From positions 124,001-188,000 of the forward strand of contig NZ_QXFL01000005.1 in assembly GCF_003584125.1 (NCBI RefSeq): 64,000 bases of DNA, in the 5' to 3' direction. How positions within the stretch are numbered: position 1 is the first letter of the stretch; each line of letters starts with the position of its first letter. Positions 35,729-43,640 of this stretch are shown here, piece by piece. The position numbers and the translations under genes were made by a program. The notes beneath the pieces were generated by a model that saw nothing but the letters and a program-made list of their open reading frames with translations, made no database searches and was not told the DNA's origin. This DNA comes from Aurantiacibacter zhengii. GTDB taxonomy: Bacteria > Pseudomonadota > Alphaproteobacteria > Sphingomonadales > Sphingomonadaceae.

Positions 35729-37149
35729 TGCGTCGTGTGCTGATCCCGATCTCCGGCGCGCTGGCACTGTCCGCCTGCGCCACCACCACCGTGCCCCAGG
35801 CGCCGGGCCCCGCCGATGTCGCCATGCCGGGGCAATTTGCCGCAGATTACCGTCCGCCGCTCGACACCGATGGCAACTGGTGGGAAGGCTTCGGAGACCC
35901 GCGGCTCGACGAACTGGTGGAACGGGCCCTTGCCGCCAATCTCGATATCGCCACGACCCGGGAACGTCTGGCCTCTTCCCGGGCGCTGCTGAGGGCAGCA
36001 CGCGGTGATCGCCTGCCCTCTGTCGACGGTGTGGCCGATGTCGGTATCGACGCTACGTCAAACGATATCGGGGTCACGCTCTCACCGGGCGCGGTGGCGC
36101 TGTTCGATCCGGATATCTCCGGACGGCTTTCGGCGCAGATAGAGGCGGCAGCAGCGCGTGTTGCCGCCGCCGAATACCTGGTGGCAGACCGCGAGCGACT
36201 GGTCGCAGCGGAAGTTGCCCAGCAATATATCGAACTGCGCCGCACGGGAGAGCGCCTGCTGCTGCTGCGCGAATCCACGCGGCTGCAGGAACAGACGCTG
36301 CGCATCGTCACCTTGCGATTCGAGGCAGGCCTTTCTGCCAATCTCGACGTGCGCCGCGCCGCCGCCGACCTGGCGCAGACGCGCGCGCAGAGCGGGCTGC
36401 TGGAACTGCAACGGGCGCGCGCCGCGCATGCCTTGGCGGTGCTGACCGGCGATGTGCCGCGCCAGGCTCCGCCGGTGGATCAGGAATCGGGCAGCGTTCC
36501 CGCCTTTACTGCCGGCCCCGCCCTCGGCGTGCCCGCAGACCTGCTGCGTCGTCGCCCCGACCTGCTGGTGGCGGAAGCCGACCTGATGGAGGCGGCCGCG
36601 AACGTCGGCATAGAGCGCGCGGACCTGCGGCCTTCCCTCACTATCTCTGGCCAAGTGCTGCTGGGAGACGGCAGCTTCGGCGGGATCGTGTCCGACTTTC
36701 TCGGCAGCCTGGGCGCGGCGCTGGATCTGCCGATGTTCGATGGCGGGCGTAGGCGCGCAGAGATTAATGCCGCGCAGTACGAATTGCAGGCCCGCTTCCT
36801 CGAATACCGGCAGGGTGTGCTGGGCGTGATGGGGGAGGTGGAGAATGCGCTGGTCGCGATCGAGGCCTATTCCAACCGCAACGCCGATCTGGAGCAGGCA
36901 ATCACCGAAAGCGAGCGCGCGTTCGAACAGTCCAACGCGCTTTACCGCGAGGGGCTGGCAAGCCTGTTCGATGTCCTCGATTCGCAGCGCCAGCTCATCA
37001 GCAGCCGCCAGGCGCTGATCGACAGCGAAGCGGCACTGGCCGCCTCGTTCGTCGATCTCTACGCGGCCGTGGGCATGCCCTCGGCAGCCAGCCGCACAGT
37101 TCGAGTCGATGTGGAAGGAATGGATGCCCCGCAAGGATTCGAACCTTGA
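35725..37149 (+). CDS. Outer membrane factor of RND efflux (NodT/OprM family lipoprotein)
   Basis: A 474-residue TolC-like channel protein. A lipoprotein signal ends in ALSACA (Cys near residue 18). Typical OMF repeats follow: WWEGFGDPRLDELVERALAAN, the VPADLLRRRPDLLVAEADL motif, and the repeated helical-hairpin pattern in both halves. It completes the tripartite pump. The ATG overlaps the pump stop. Its last ten codons and stop lie inside the convergent tRNA-Gln gene (29-base overlap), so the C-terminal residues APQGFEP are encoded by tRNA sequence. Confidence 0.92.
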   Translation: MMRRVLIPISGALALSACATTTVPQAPGPADVAMPGQFAADYRPPLDTDGNWWEGFGDPRLDELVERALAANLDIATTRERLASSRALLRAARGDRLPSVDGVADVGIDATSNDIGVTLSPGAVALFDPDISGRLSAQIEAAAARVAAAEYLVADRERLVAAEVAQQYIELRRTGERLLLLRESTRLQEQTLRIVTLRFEAGLSANLDVRRAAADLAQTRAQSGLLELQRARAAHALAVLTGDVPRQAPPVDQESGSVPAFTAGPALGVPADLLRRRPDLLVAEADLMEAAANVGIERADLRPSLTISGQVLLGDGSFGGIVSDFLGSLGAALDLPMFDGGRRRAEINAAQYELQARFLEYRQGVLGVMGEVENALVAIEAYSNRNADLEQAITESERAFEQSNALYREGLASLFDVLDSQRQLISSRQALIDSEAALAASFVDLYAAVGMPSAASRTVRVDVEGMDAPQGFEP

Positions 37150-37194
37150 TTGACGGAGTCAGAGTCCGCTCTCTTACCGTTAGAGGACGGGGCA
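37121..37194 (-). tRNA. tRNA-Gln (anticodon CTG)
   Basis: The minus strand folds into a full cloverleaf of 74 bases. Acceptor TGCCCCG pairs with CGGGGCA; D-arm CTCT/AGAG has loop AACGGTA; the anticodon arm GCGGA/TCCGT has loop CTCTGAC, with anticodon CTG; the T-arm CAAGG/CCTTG has loop TTCGAAT. The discriminator is T and CCA is encoded (37121-37123 on the complement). The 3' end overlaps the end of the outer membrane factor gene on the other strand by 29 bases. Confidence 0.93.
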
Positions 37195-37240
37195 TCAGAG
37201 AGGCGCGCCATTAACGCTGCCTCCGGATTCGGTCAACCCC

Positions 37241-37264
37241 AGTATCGGCTCAAGTATCGGCTCA
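37241..37264. repeat. Tandem 12-base direct repeat beside the DUF2147 stop codon
   Basis: AGTATCGGCTCA occurs twice without a spacer (37241-37252, 37253-37264), one base before the stop codon of the DUF2147 gene. It looks like a local duplication, perhaps by slippage. Confidence 0.8.
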
Positions 37265-37265
37265 T

Positions 37266-37694
37266 CTAGTTGGCTTCAGGCCAGACGCGGGTGCGGCAGA
37301 ACAGGGTGACGCAACCCTTTACCTCCAGCGATCCGTTGGCGCGGCGGCGCACTTCGGTGCGGTAGGTGTCACCGTCTTCGGGATTGTATACCTCGCCGCG
37401 CCATGCGCCATCATCCCAGCGCAGGTTCTGCAGGATCGTGATGCCGAGGATGGGGCGGTCCCGCAGGGCCGGATCGTCGTTATGCCTGTCGCGGTTCGAT
37501 TCGCCCGGCTTGTTCTTGATGATCCGGGTGATCTCTCCGCAGCGCGCACTGCCGCAGGGGCCAACGGTAATCTCCGTATAGCCACCCGAATCGACGTAGG
37601 TGCCATCGATATTGCTCTGCGCGGCGGCGGGGGTGGCGAACAGCGCGATGGCGGCGAATGGGGCGGCGAAGGGAGCGAGTTTTTTCAAGGTCAT
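37266..37694 (-). CDS. DUF2147-family secreted protein
   Basis: A 142-residue protein with a signal peptide (positive start, long hydrophobic Ala/Phe core, cleavage after ATPAAAQS near residue 27). The DUF2147 domain follows: G-T-Y-V-D-S-G-G at the start, YTEITVGPCGSARCGEITRI, a conserved PILGITILQNLRWDDGAWRG and the end VKGCVTLFCRTRVW. Cys pairs (GPCGSARCG and GCVTLFCR) probably form disulfides in the periplasm. The function of the family is unknown; some sphingomonad members are studied as small periplasmic proteins. Start chosen at the ATG at 37692-37694 because it gives the signal peptide. Confidence 0.82.
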   Translation of the reverse strand: MTLKKLAPFAAPFAAIALFATPAAAQSNIDGTYVDSGGYTEITVGPCGSARCGEITRIIKNKPGESNRDRHNDDPALRDRPILGITILQNLRWDDGAWRGEVYNPEDGDTYRTEVRRRANGSLEVKGCVTLFCRTRVWPEAN

Positions 37695-37744
37695 GCTTAC
37701 CAATACGCACGAACGGCGTGAATGGCTCATGAGTCCCGTGTAAT

Positions 37745-38731
37745 TCAGGCCGAACAGCTGGCCCCGCCCAGCACGCAGAAGCGCGCGCAGTGGGGATGGT
37801 TCAGCGGCACGTCCCGGTCCGCCTCTGCCACCGTATCTCCCAGGTCGAAACCGCGATCGTAGGGCAGCAGGGTGCAGGCAACCACGCGCGGGGCAGGCTC
37901 CCCCTTGCGATGCACCACCATGCGCTGCGTGGCGCACATCACATCGTCGGGCGACTTGCCCAGAATGTCCCAGCAGCCGGTGGTGATCTCGGCGATGTCG
38001 GCCTCGTCGTCCATCTCGGGAAACAGCACCAGACGCGAGGGATCGAGGCTGTCGATGGCTATCCCTTCACGCTCGAACAGCAGGCGATAGGCGTTGCGGG
38101 CCTGCTCCTGCGTTTCGCCCGCCATGCTGCGCCCGGCAGCGGCGAGAGAGAAACCATTGTCGGAAAGCCAGCGCATCCCGTCCAGCATCGGCGCCCAGCT
38201 GCCGGGTCCGCGCTCCGCCTGGTGAACGGCCTTCGTGTGATGGTCGATGGAGACGCGGATGGTCAGCTTGTCGCCGTAGGTTTCGCGCAATCGCAGCAGT
38301 TCCGCCTCGTGACGGCGCATGGGCTTCATCGCGTTCGACAGCACCAGCACCTCGTGCCGGCGCGACAGGGCGCGTTCGATCATGGCGATGATCTCCGGGT
38401 TCATGAACGGCTCGCCGCCCGTGAAGCCGATTTCGCGCACGCCGCGCTCGGCAACCTCGTCGAGGAAGCGCGCGACATGGTCAGCCGCCATGTAGATCAG
38501 TGCATCGTTGGTCGGGCTGCTCTCAATATAACAGTTGGCGCAGGCGAGGTTGCACAGCGTGCCGGTGGCGAACCACAGGGTATCGAGCTGCGTCAGGCCA
38601 ACGCTGGCGCGCGGCTCTCCCTTGGCGGTCACCTGCGGATCGGTGAACTTGGCGGGCGGCAGGCGCTCTCCCGCCACGGTGAAGGGCGATGCGCCCGCTG
38701 GCGCGTTTCTCGTTTTCGCTCGCGATGCCAT
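37745..38731 (-). CDS. Radical SAM protein (cluster with ArsM and rSAM-associated transferases)
   Basis: A 328-residue radical SAM enzyme. The cluster cysteines are Cys60, Cys64 and Cys67 in LCNLACANCYIES, followed by the SAM-binding GFTGGEPFMNPE motif. The C-terminal part is Cys-rich (TTGC, VMC, VVAC, HPHC, RFC, GASC), suggesting an auxiliary [4Fe-4S] site, though I cannot place it in a named family. It is not the DUF3641-type ArsS known in arsenosugar synthesis, but it lies with ArsM and the TIGR04282/TIGR04283-type transferases that are named for linkage to radical SAM proteins. The ATG at 38729-38731 shares a base with the stop of the flavoprotein gene; an upstream in-frame ATG gives 13 more residues. 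Confidence 0.8.
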   Translation of the reverse strand: MASRAKTRNAPAGASPFTVAGERLPPAKFTDPQVTAKGEPRASVGLTQLDTLWFATGTLCNLACANCYIESSPTNDALIYMAADHVARFLDEVAERGVREIGFTGGEPFMNPEIIAMIERALSRRHEVLVLSNAMKPMRRHEAELLRLRETYGDKLTIRVSIDHHTKAVHQAERGPGSWAPMLDGMRWLSDNGFSLAAAGRSMAGETQEQARNAYRLLFEREGIAIDSLDPSRLVLFPEMDDEADIAEITTGCWDILGKSPDDVMCATQRMVVHRKGEPAPRVVACTLLPYDRGFDLGDTVAEADRDVPLNHPHCARFCVLGGASCSA

Positions 38732-40146
38732 CAGAATGCGCGCCTCAGCCTTGCCAGCAGGGAAACCCATTTCTTAGGCCACTTGCCGAACACGGTCGGC
38801 TCCCACGCCTTGAATGCAGCCGCTTTCACAATCTCTGCACGGGTGGGGTAGGAGATGATCGCGCCGCCCACGTCGAAAGTGCCGCTCTTGCCGGTAATCA
38901 TCTGTGTGAACGGCAGCAGCAGTTCGCCCGCATTAATCCCGCAGATGGAGGCGCCCACCACTTTCTTGCCTTTGAGCATCACCTTGAGGTGGCCCTTATC
39001 GAGCCCTTCCGCAATGGCGCGTTCGTTGTGGTCGAAATGTTCGGTCACCACGGTCAGCTTGTCGCCGAATTTCTCGCGTGCCTCGCTTTCGGTCATGCCG
39101 ATCTGCGCCACTTCAGGCTCTGTGTAGGTGCACCAGGGCAGTGCCCGCCAGTCCACCTTTGCAGGCAGACCGAGCGCGATTTCCAGCACCACGTTCGATC
39201 CCTCGTAACCGGAGACATGGGTGAGGCGCGGCCCGTCGCGACAATCGCCGATGGCATAAATGTGCTTGAGGCTGGTGCGGCGGCGCTCGTCGACCTTGAT
39301 ACCGTTGCGTGCCAATTCGATGCCGAGCTGTTCCAGCCCATAGCCAGTGGTGCGCGCTTTGCGCCCCACGGCCAGCAGCAGGTGGGAGCCGGTAATGTCT
39401 TCCCCGTCGTCGGTGGTGAGGATGATTGCGCCCTCCCCGCCCGAAACCTTCGCGGCCTTCCCTTCGACGAAGCGCACGCCCTCGGCTTCCATCATGGCTT
39501 TCACCACGGCCACGCTGTCACGGTCGTCGCGCTGCATCAGTTCGCCCGACTCGATCACGGTCACCTCGCTGCCGAGGCGGCGGAAGGCCTGCGCCATCTC
39601 CATGCCGATCACCCCGCCCCCGATGATGACGAGGTGTTCGGGCTGCTCGGTCAGGTCGAACAAATTCTCGTTGGTGAGGTACGGCACATCGGCCAGCCCC
39701 TCCACATCGGGCACCAGCGGGCCGGAGCCGGTGGCGATCACGATGCGCGGCGCGGTGAGCGTGCGGCCGCCGACCTCGACGCTTTTCGACCCGGTCAGCT
39801 TTGCCCAGTCCAGGATGACTTCGCATCCCATTTCCTCGAACCGTTCAGGGGAATCGTGCGGCTCGATATGGGCGATGGCATCGTGGATGTGCCTGTGAAC
39901 GCCGCTCCATTCGACGCGCGGGGCGGCCAGCTGCACACCGGCGCGCTTTTCCTCGCGCGCTTCGGCGGCGCGTTTTGCCGCAGCGATCAGCGCCTTGGAC
40001 GGGACGCAGCCGTTGTTTAGGCATTCGCCGCCCATCTTGTGGCCCTCGATCAGCGCCACCTTCAGTCCGAACAGGCCGCAACCACCTGCCGCGGTAAGAC
40101 CGGCGGCCCCGCCACCGATCACGATCACGTCATGCGTGTAATCCAA
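38731..40146 (-). CDS. FAD-dependent pyridine nucleotide-disulfide oxidoreductase (mercuric reductase-like)
   Basis: A 471-residue class I flavoprotein disulfide reductase. It has the FAD motif VIVIGGGAAGLTAAGG, the redox disulfide in GGECLNNGCVPSK, the NAD(P)H motif VIIGGGVIGMEMA and the second FAD motif HIYAIGDCRDG. It resembles mercuric reductases without a heavy-metal N-domain and without the C-terminal Cys pair. The interface catalytic segment, HPT in lipoamide dehydrogenases, reads SYPTRAE, so the substrate is unknown. The TTG at 40144-40146 has AAGGGA 6 bases before it; GTG 40161 is an alternative start. It precedes the radical SAM gene. Confidence 0.85.
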   Translation of the reverse strand: MDYTHDVIVIGGGAAGLTAAGGCGLFGLKVALIEGHKMGGECLNNGCVPSKALIAAAKRAAEAREEKRAGVQLAAPRVEWSGVHRHIHDAIAHIEPHDSPERFEEMGCEVILDWAKLTGSKSVEVGGRTLTAPRIVIATGSGPLVPDVEGLADVPYLTNENLFDLTEQPEHLVIIGGGVIGMEMAQAFRRLGSEVTVIESGELMQRDDRDSVAVVKAMMEAEGVRFVEGKAAKVSGGEGAIILTTDDGEDITGSHLLLAVGRKARTTGYGLEQLGIELARNGIKVDERRRTSLKHIYAIGDCRDGPRLTHVSGYEGSNVVLEIALGLPAKVDWRALPWCTYTEPEVAQIGMTESEAREKFGDKLTVVTEHFDHNERAIAEGLDKGHLKVMLKGKKVVGASICGINAGELLLPFTQMITGKSGTFDVGGAIISYPTRAEIVKAAAFKAWEPTVFGKWPKKWVSLLARLRRAF

Positions 40147-40205
40147 GGAAATTCCCTTCACGTAACCAATTCAGGATGGCCGACGAACACCAACTCGTCC
40201 ATGCA

Positions 40206-40225
40206 TCCTTTCGGTCCCGAAGGAG
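40206..40225 (+). promoter_or_regulatory. Hairpin that could cover the arsM ribosome site
   Basis: TCCTT-T-CG-GTCC-CG-AAGGA (40206-40224): a seven-pair stem with one bulged T and a four-base loop. The 3' arm is the AAGGAG Shine-Dalgarno of arsM (spacing about 10 bases). If formed, it would limit translation. A small-molecule or RNA regulator is possible, but none is shown. Confidence 0.5.
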
Positions 40226-40235
40226 AATCAGTTTC

Positions 40236-41285
40236 ATGAACCTCGAAAATTCGCAGAACTATTACGGCAAGGTTCTGGAAGGTTCGTCCGACCTGCGCAC
40301 CGATGCGTGCTGCACTTTCGAAATGCCATCCCCCAGCGTGCGTGAAGCGCTGCGCAATGTCCACGAGGAGGTGAAGGCCCGCTATTACGGCTGCGGTCTC
40401 GTGGTGCCGCAGGCGCTGGAAGGATGCCGGGTGCTCGACCTTGGATCGGGCAGCGGACAGGATGCCTACCTGCTGGCGCAACTGGTCGGGCCCAAAGGCT
40501 CCGTCACCGGCGTAGACGCCACGCCAGAACAGCTTGCCGTGGCGAACCAGCATAAGGACTGGCACGCCGAACGCTTCGGCTATGCCAATGTCGATTTCGT
40601 GGAAGGCGATATCGAGAAGTTGGACCAGCTGGGGCTGGAGCCGGAAAGCTTTGACGTGATCGTTTCCAATTGCGTCATCAACCTGGTCGCCGACAAGGAG
40701 GCCGTGTTCCGCGCGGCGCACAAGCTGCTGAAACCCGGCGGCGAAATCTATTTCTCCGACGTCTATGCCGACAAGCGCGTGCCCCGGCACCTGCTGGACG
40801 ATCCGGTCCTGCACGGCGAATGCCTGTCTGGCGCGCTTTACTGGGGCGATTTCGACAGGATCGCCAAGGCCGCAGGTTTCGCCGATCCCCGCCTCGTCAC
40901 CGATCGCCCACTCGGCATCAACGATGCCGAGGCGGCAGAGAAGCTGGCAGGCATCAGTTTCGTCTCCGCCACCTATCGTCTGTTCAAGCTGGATGCGCTG
41001 GAACCGCAGTGCGAGGATTATGGCCAGGCGGTGATCTACCAGGGCACCATTCCCGAACATGGCAAGGTGTTCGATCTCGATGCCCACCACGCCATAGAGG
41101 CAGGCCGCGTCTTCCCCGTGTGCGGCAACACGTGGATGATGCTGTGCGACACGCGCTTCGCGCCGCATTTCGACTTCATCGGCAATTTCTCTCGTCATTA
41201 CGGCGTGTTTCCGGGCTGCGGCACCGCAGTTCCGTTCGGGCAATCGGACGCGAACCCGGCCAAGTCGGATGCAGCCTGTTGCTAA
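40236..41285 (+). CDS. arsM: Arsenite S-adenosylmethionine methyltransferase ArsM
   Basis: A 349-residue cytoplasmic methyltransferase. The SAM site is VLDLGSGSGQDAYLLA near residue 66. The cysteines known to bind As(III) in ArsM are at the expected places: Cys25/26 (DACCTF), Cys53 (YYGCGL), Cys146 (SNCVINL) and Cys196 (GECLSGALY). The C-terminal part has further cysteines (VCGN, GCGT) and ends AACC, as in several ArsM proteins. It methylates As(III) stepwise and, in organisms making arsenosugars, supplies the methylated arsenic. AAGGAG lies about 10 bases before the ATG. It is divergent from the flavoprotein gene (89 bases). Other ars genes (arsR, arsB, acr3) are absent nearby. Confidence 0.9.
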   Translation: MNLENSQNYYGKVLEGSSDLRTDACCTFEMPSPSVREALRNVHEEVKARYYGCGLVVPQALEGCRVLDLGSGSGQDAYLLAQLVGPKGSVTGVDATPEQLAVANQHKDWHAERFGYANVDFVEGDIEKLDQLGLEPESFDVIVSNCVINLVADKEAVFRAAHKLLKPGGEIYFSDVYADKRVPRHLLDDPVLHGECLSGALYWGDFDRIAKAAGFADPRLVTDRPLGINDAEAAEKLAGISFVSATYRLFKLDALEPQCEDYGQAVIYQGTIPEHGKVFDLDAHHAIEAGRVFPVCGNTWMMLCDTRFAPHFDFIGNFSRHYGVFPGCGTAVPFGQSDANPAKSDAACC

Positions 41286-42328
41286 AGGTTCTGGTTACCG
41301 GTGCCGCCGGCCTGATCGGCGGAGAGGTCTGCGCCCGCCTTGTGAATCGAGGCGCGCAGGTAACTGCCCTCGTGCGCAAGACCCGCGAGGTGCGCGGCAA
41401 CGACGGCGAGCCGGTTGATGGGCTGGAGATCGTGCCCGGAGATGTCACCGCGCCCATGATCGGGCTGGACCCGGCAGCGCACGATATCGACCTTGTCATC
41501 CACTGCGCCGCGAGCCTCGAATTCGATGCGCCGCGTGACGTGCTGGCGGCAGTGAATATCGAAGGTACGCGAAACGCATTGGACTTCGCCAATGCGACCG
41601 GGGCGGGCTTCATTCACGTCAGTACCGCCTACGTGTGCGGTACGCGCGAGGGGCCGATTGCCGAAGGGCCGGTCCCTGCCGATACGCAGTTCACCAACAA
41701 TTACGAGGAAAGCAAGGCGCTGGCCGAAGCGGTGGTGGCGCAAAGCGGGGTGCCGTTCGCCGTGGCGCGCCCCTCCATCGTGCTAGGCGATTACGAAAGC
41801 GGCGCGATCCGCGACTTCCCCTCGCTCTGCAATGTGTTCCGCCTGATGGCGCGCGGAAAGGTGGGCGTATTCCCGGCGCTCGAGAATTCCACGCTCAACC
41901 TCGTCCCCCTATGCCACGTGGCAGAGGGCATCGCGCGGCTGGCGGAGCGGTTCGAGGAAGCGCAGGGCGGCTATTTCCACCTTGTGACGAATAGCCCCCT
42001 GCCCGCTGCCGAACTGGCGCGTGGTGTCTCGCGGGTCGATCATTTTCCCGATCCGCGCATCGTCGATTCTGCCGGGTTCGATCCAGAAGAACTGCGCCCG
42101 GCAGAGCGGCTCTTGCTGGAGCGGATGATGGCGACGTTCGGCGCCTATTTCGTTCGCGATCCGCGGTTTCTGGATGACAGGTTCCGCGCCGTGACGGATC
42201 TGGAATGCCCGGCGACGGACGACGCGTGGCTGGATCGCCTGATCGCTTACGGCATGGCCAGGGGATACCTCCCCAGCAAAGGTCGGACTAGCGAACGTCG
42301 GGGTAGTGCCGCTCAAGCCTCTGCCTAG
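41279..42328 (+). CDS. Extended SDR / NAD-dependent reductase or epimerase
   Basis: A 349-residue Rossmann protein. The NAD(P) motif TGAAGLIG is at residues 7-14, HCAASLEFDAP matches the strand-4 region of the NAD_binding_4 (fatty-acyl/thioester reductase) branch, and the catalytic Tyr/Lys pair is in NNYEESKALAE. A RPSIVLGDYESG strand follows. The gene overlaps arsM by 7 bases (TTG start at 41279), so it is co-translated. It could act on a sugar-nucleotide (epimerase/dehydratase) or reduce an acyl group. Its 3' end overlaps the convergent transferase gene by 41 bases. Confidence 0.75.
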   Translation: MLKVLVTGAAGLIGGEVCARLVNRGAQVTALVRKTREVRGNDGEPVDGLEIVPGDVTAPMIGLDPAAHDIDLVIHCAASLEFDAPRDVLAAVNIEGTRNALDFANATGAGFIHVSTAYVCGTREGPIAEGPVPADTQFTNNYEESKALAEAVVAQSGVPFAVARPSIVLGDYESGAIRDFPSLCNVFRLMARGKVGVFPALENSTLNLVPLCHVAEGIARLAERFEEAQGGYFHLVTNSPLPAAELARGVSRVDHFPDPRIVDSAGFDPEELRPAERLLLERMMATFGAYFVRDPRFLDDRFRAVTDLECPATDDAWLDRLIAYGMARGYLPSKGRTSERRGSAAQASA

Positions 42329-43010
42329 CGCCCATGGCCCAGAGGAAGCCCACTTTCAGGTAGATCCAGTTTGCCTTCAGGCCGCCCCACTCGGCAATGC
42401 GCCTGTCCGATGTCTCGATCATGCGCGGCACCAGACGCACCCGGCCCAGCTCGGTCATGCGGATGCACAGGTCCGCTTCCTCCATCACCTTGGCCGCAGG
42501 GTCGCAGCCCCCGCTGGCGAGAAAGTCCTCGCGGCGGAAGAACATCGCGTGATCTCCGAACAGCAGGCGCCCTCCCCTGAAGAAGAGCGAGGGCCGGAAA
42601 AGGAGCGGTGCGTACCACGTCTTGGCCCAGTTGTGCGCGGTGGTGCCCCAGTGGGTTTTCTCGCCCCTTATAATCGGCGTAAAGCCGGCCAGCGCGGTCT
42701 TCCGGTCCGCCAGCACGGCCTCGATCACGCTCACCATGTCGACAGGCGGCACGGTGTCCGCATGCAGCACGCAGACATTCGTCGCGCTCGCCGCCGCCAC
42801 ACCTGCGTTGATCTGCGCGCCGCGACCGCGTTCGGTCTCGATCACCCGCCAGCCAGCCTCTCGTGCCAATCGGGCGGTATCGTCTTCGCTGCCGCCGTCC
42901 ACCAGCAGGACTTCGGCAGGCCGGGGATCGAGCCGCGCAATGTCGGCGATCAGCTTGGGAAGCGCCTTTTCCTCGTTAAGGGTGGGCACCAGCAGGCAGG
43001 TGTCGCTCAT
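42288..43010 (-). CDS. rSAM-associated glycosyltransferase (TIGR04283 type)
   Basis: A 240-residue family 2 glycosyltransferase. The GT-A start LLVPTLNEEKALPKLI is followed by VDGGSEDDTARLA, GRGAQINAGVAAA (the GRxxQ(M/I)N motif of TIGR04283), and the metal site VLHADTVPP (H-A-D-T). FGDHAMFFRREDF marks the acceptor region. TIGR04283 proteins are named as transferase 2 associated with radical SAM/selenodomain proteins and are annotated as arsenosugar biosynthesis glycosyltransferases. The ATG overlaps the stop of the TIGR04282-type gene (ATGA), and the end overlaps the SDR gene by 41 bases. Confidence 0.87.
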   Translation of the reverse strand: MSDTCLLVPTLNEEKALPKLIADIARLDPRPAEVLLVDGGSEDDTARLAREAGWRVIETERGRGAQINAGVAAASATNVCVLHADTVPPVDMVSVIEAVLADRKTALAGFTPIIRGEKTHWGTTAHNWAKTWYAPLLFRPSLFFRGGRLLFGDHAMFFRREDFLASGGCDPAAKVMEEADLCIRMTELGRVRLVPRMIETSDRRIAEWGGLKANWIYLKVGFLWAMGARQRLERHYPDVR

Positions 43011-43585
43011 GGCAAAAGTTCCGGCCACCGCTCCAGGTCCTCGGGCCGGTCGCAATCGCCCAGTTCTTCAAGCAATCGGTAGGCGATGCCAAATCCGTCC
43101 AGCCGCCGCTGCGTTTCGCCAAGCACGGCATCGGTGCCCCATGGCATATCGTTCAACAGGGCAGGCACAGGCTGCGTGAAGCCGAGCAGGTAATAGCCCC
43201 CGTCGCTGGCCGGGCCGATCACCACCGGCACGTCCTCCAGCGCTTGCGCCGCTGCGCGCAGGTGCTTGGCCGAAAGGCCCGGAATATCGGCACCCAGCAG
43301 GATCGCCGGGGCCTCCACCCGCGCCAGCCGCGCGCCAAGGTCGCCATCGCCCTGCTCGACCAGCGGCACATCGTCGCCAAGCCATGTGCGAAATTCTGCC
43401 GCGGGGGCGCCCGTGTAATGGACGGCGAAGGGCAGGCCGCTCTGCCGCATGGTTGCCAGCGTGCGCTCCACCAGTTGGCGGTGCACCAGCGCTGCGCCTT
43501 CGTCACCCAGCAATGGGGAGAGCCGCGTCTTGGCCTCGCCAGCGCGCGGGTATTTCGCGAAAAGGGCTATTGTCGGCGTGGTCAT
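43007..43585 (-). CDS. rSAM-associated transferase 1 (TIGR04282 type, CofC-like fold)
   Basis: A 192-residue nucleotidyl/glycosyltransferase-like protein of DUF2064/TIGR04282. It starts TIALFAKYPRAGEAKTRLSP (the FAKxPxxGxxKTRL signature), then LLGADIPGLS, GPASDGGYYLLG and MPWGTDAVL. These motifs resemble the 2-phospholactate guanylyltransferase fold. TIGR04282 is named for linkage to radical SAM/selenodomain proteins and for arsenosugar clusters. The ATG at 43583-43585 fits the signature, though the frame is open further upstream. It is divergent from the desaturase-like gene. Confidence 0.87.
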   Translation of the reverse strand: MTTPTIALFAKYPRAGEAKTRLSPLLGDEGAALVHRQLVERTLATMRQSGLPFAVHYTGAPAAEFRTWLGDDVPLVEQGDGDLGARLARVEAPAILLGADIPGLSAKHLRAAAQALEDVPVVIGPASDGGYYLLGFTQPVPALLNDMPWGTDAVLGETQRRLDGFGIAYRLLEELGDCDRPEDLERWPELLP

Positions 43586-43640
43586 GACGCCCGCCTCTAA
43601 CCGCTGGACGCGCAGGAAGCGAACAGTCAGTGTGCGGGGC

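Noticed and set aside
37241-37264. CRISPR-like or attachment-site repeat beside the tRNA-Gln gene
   Set aside because: Only two tandem copies of a 12-base word that does not match the tRNA 3' end, so neither a CRISPR array nor an att site.
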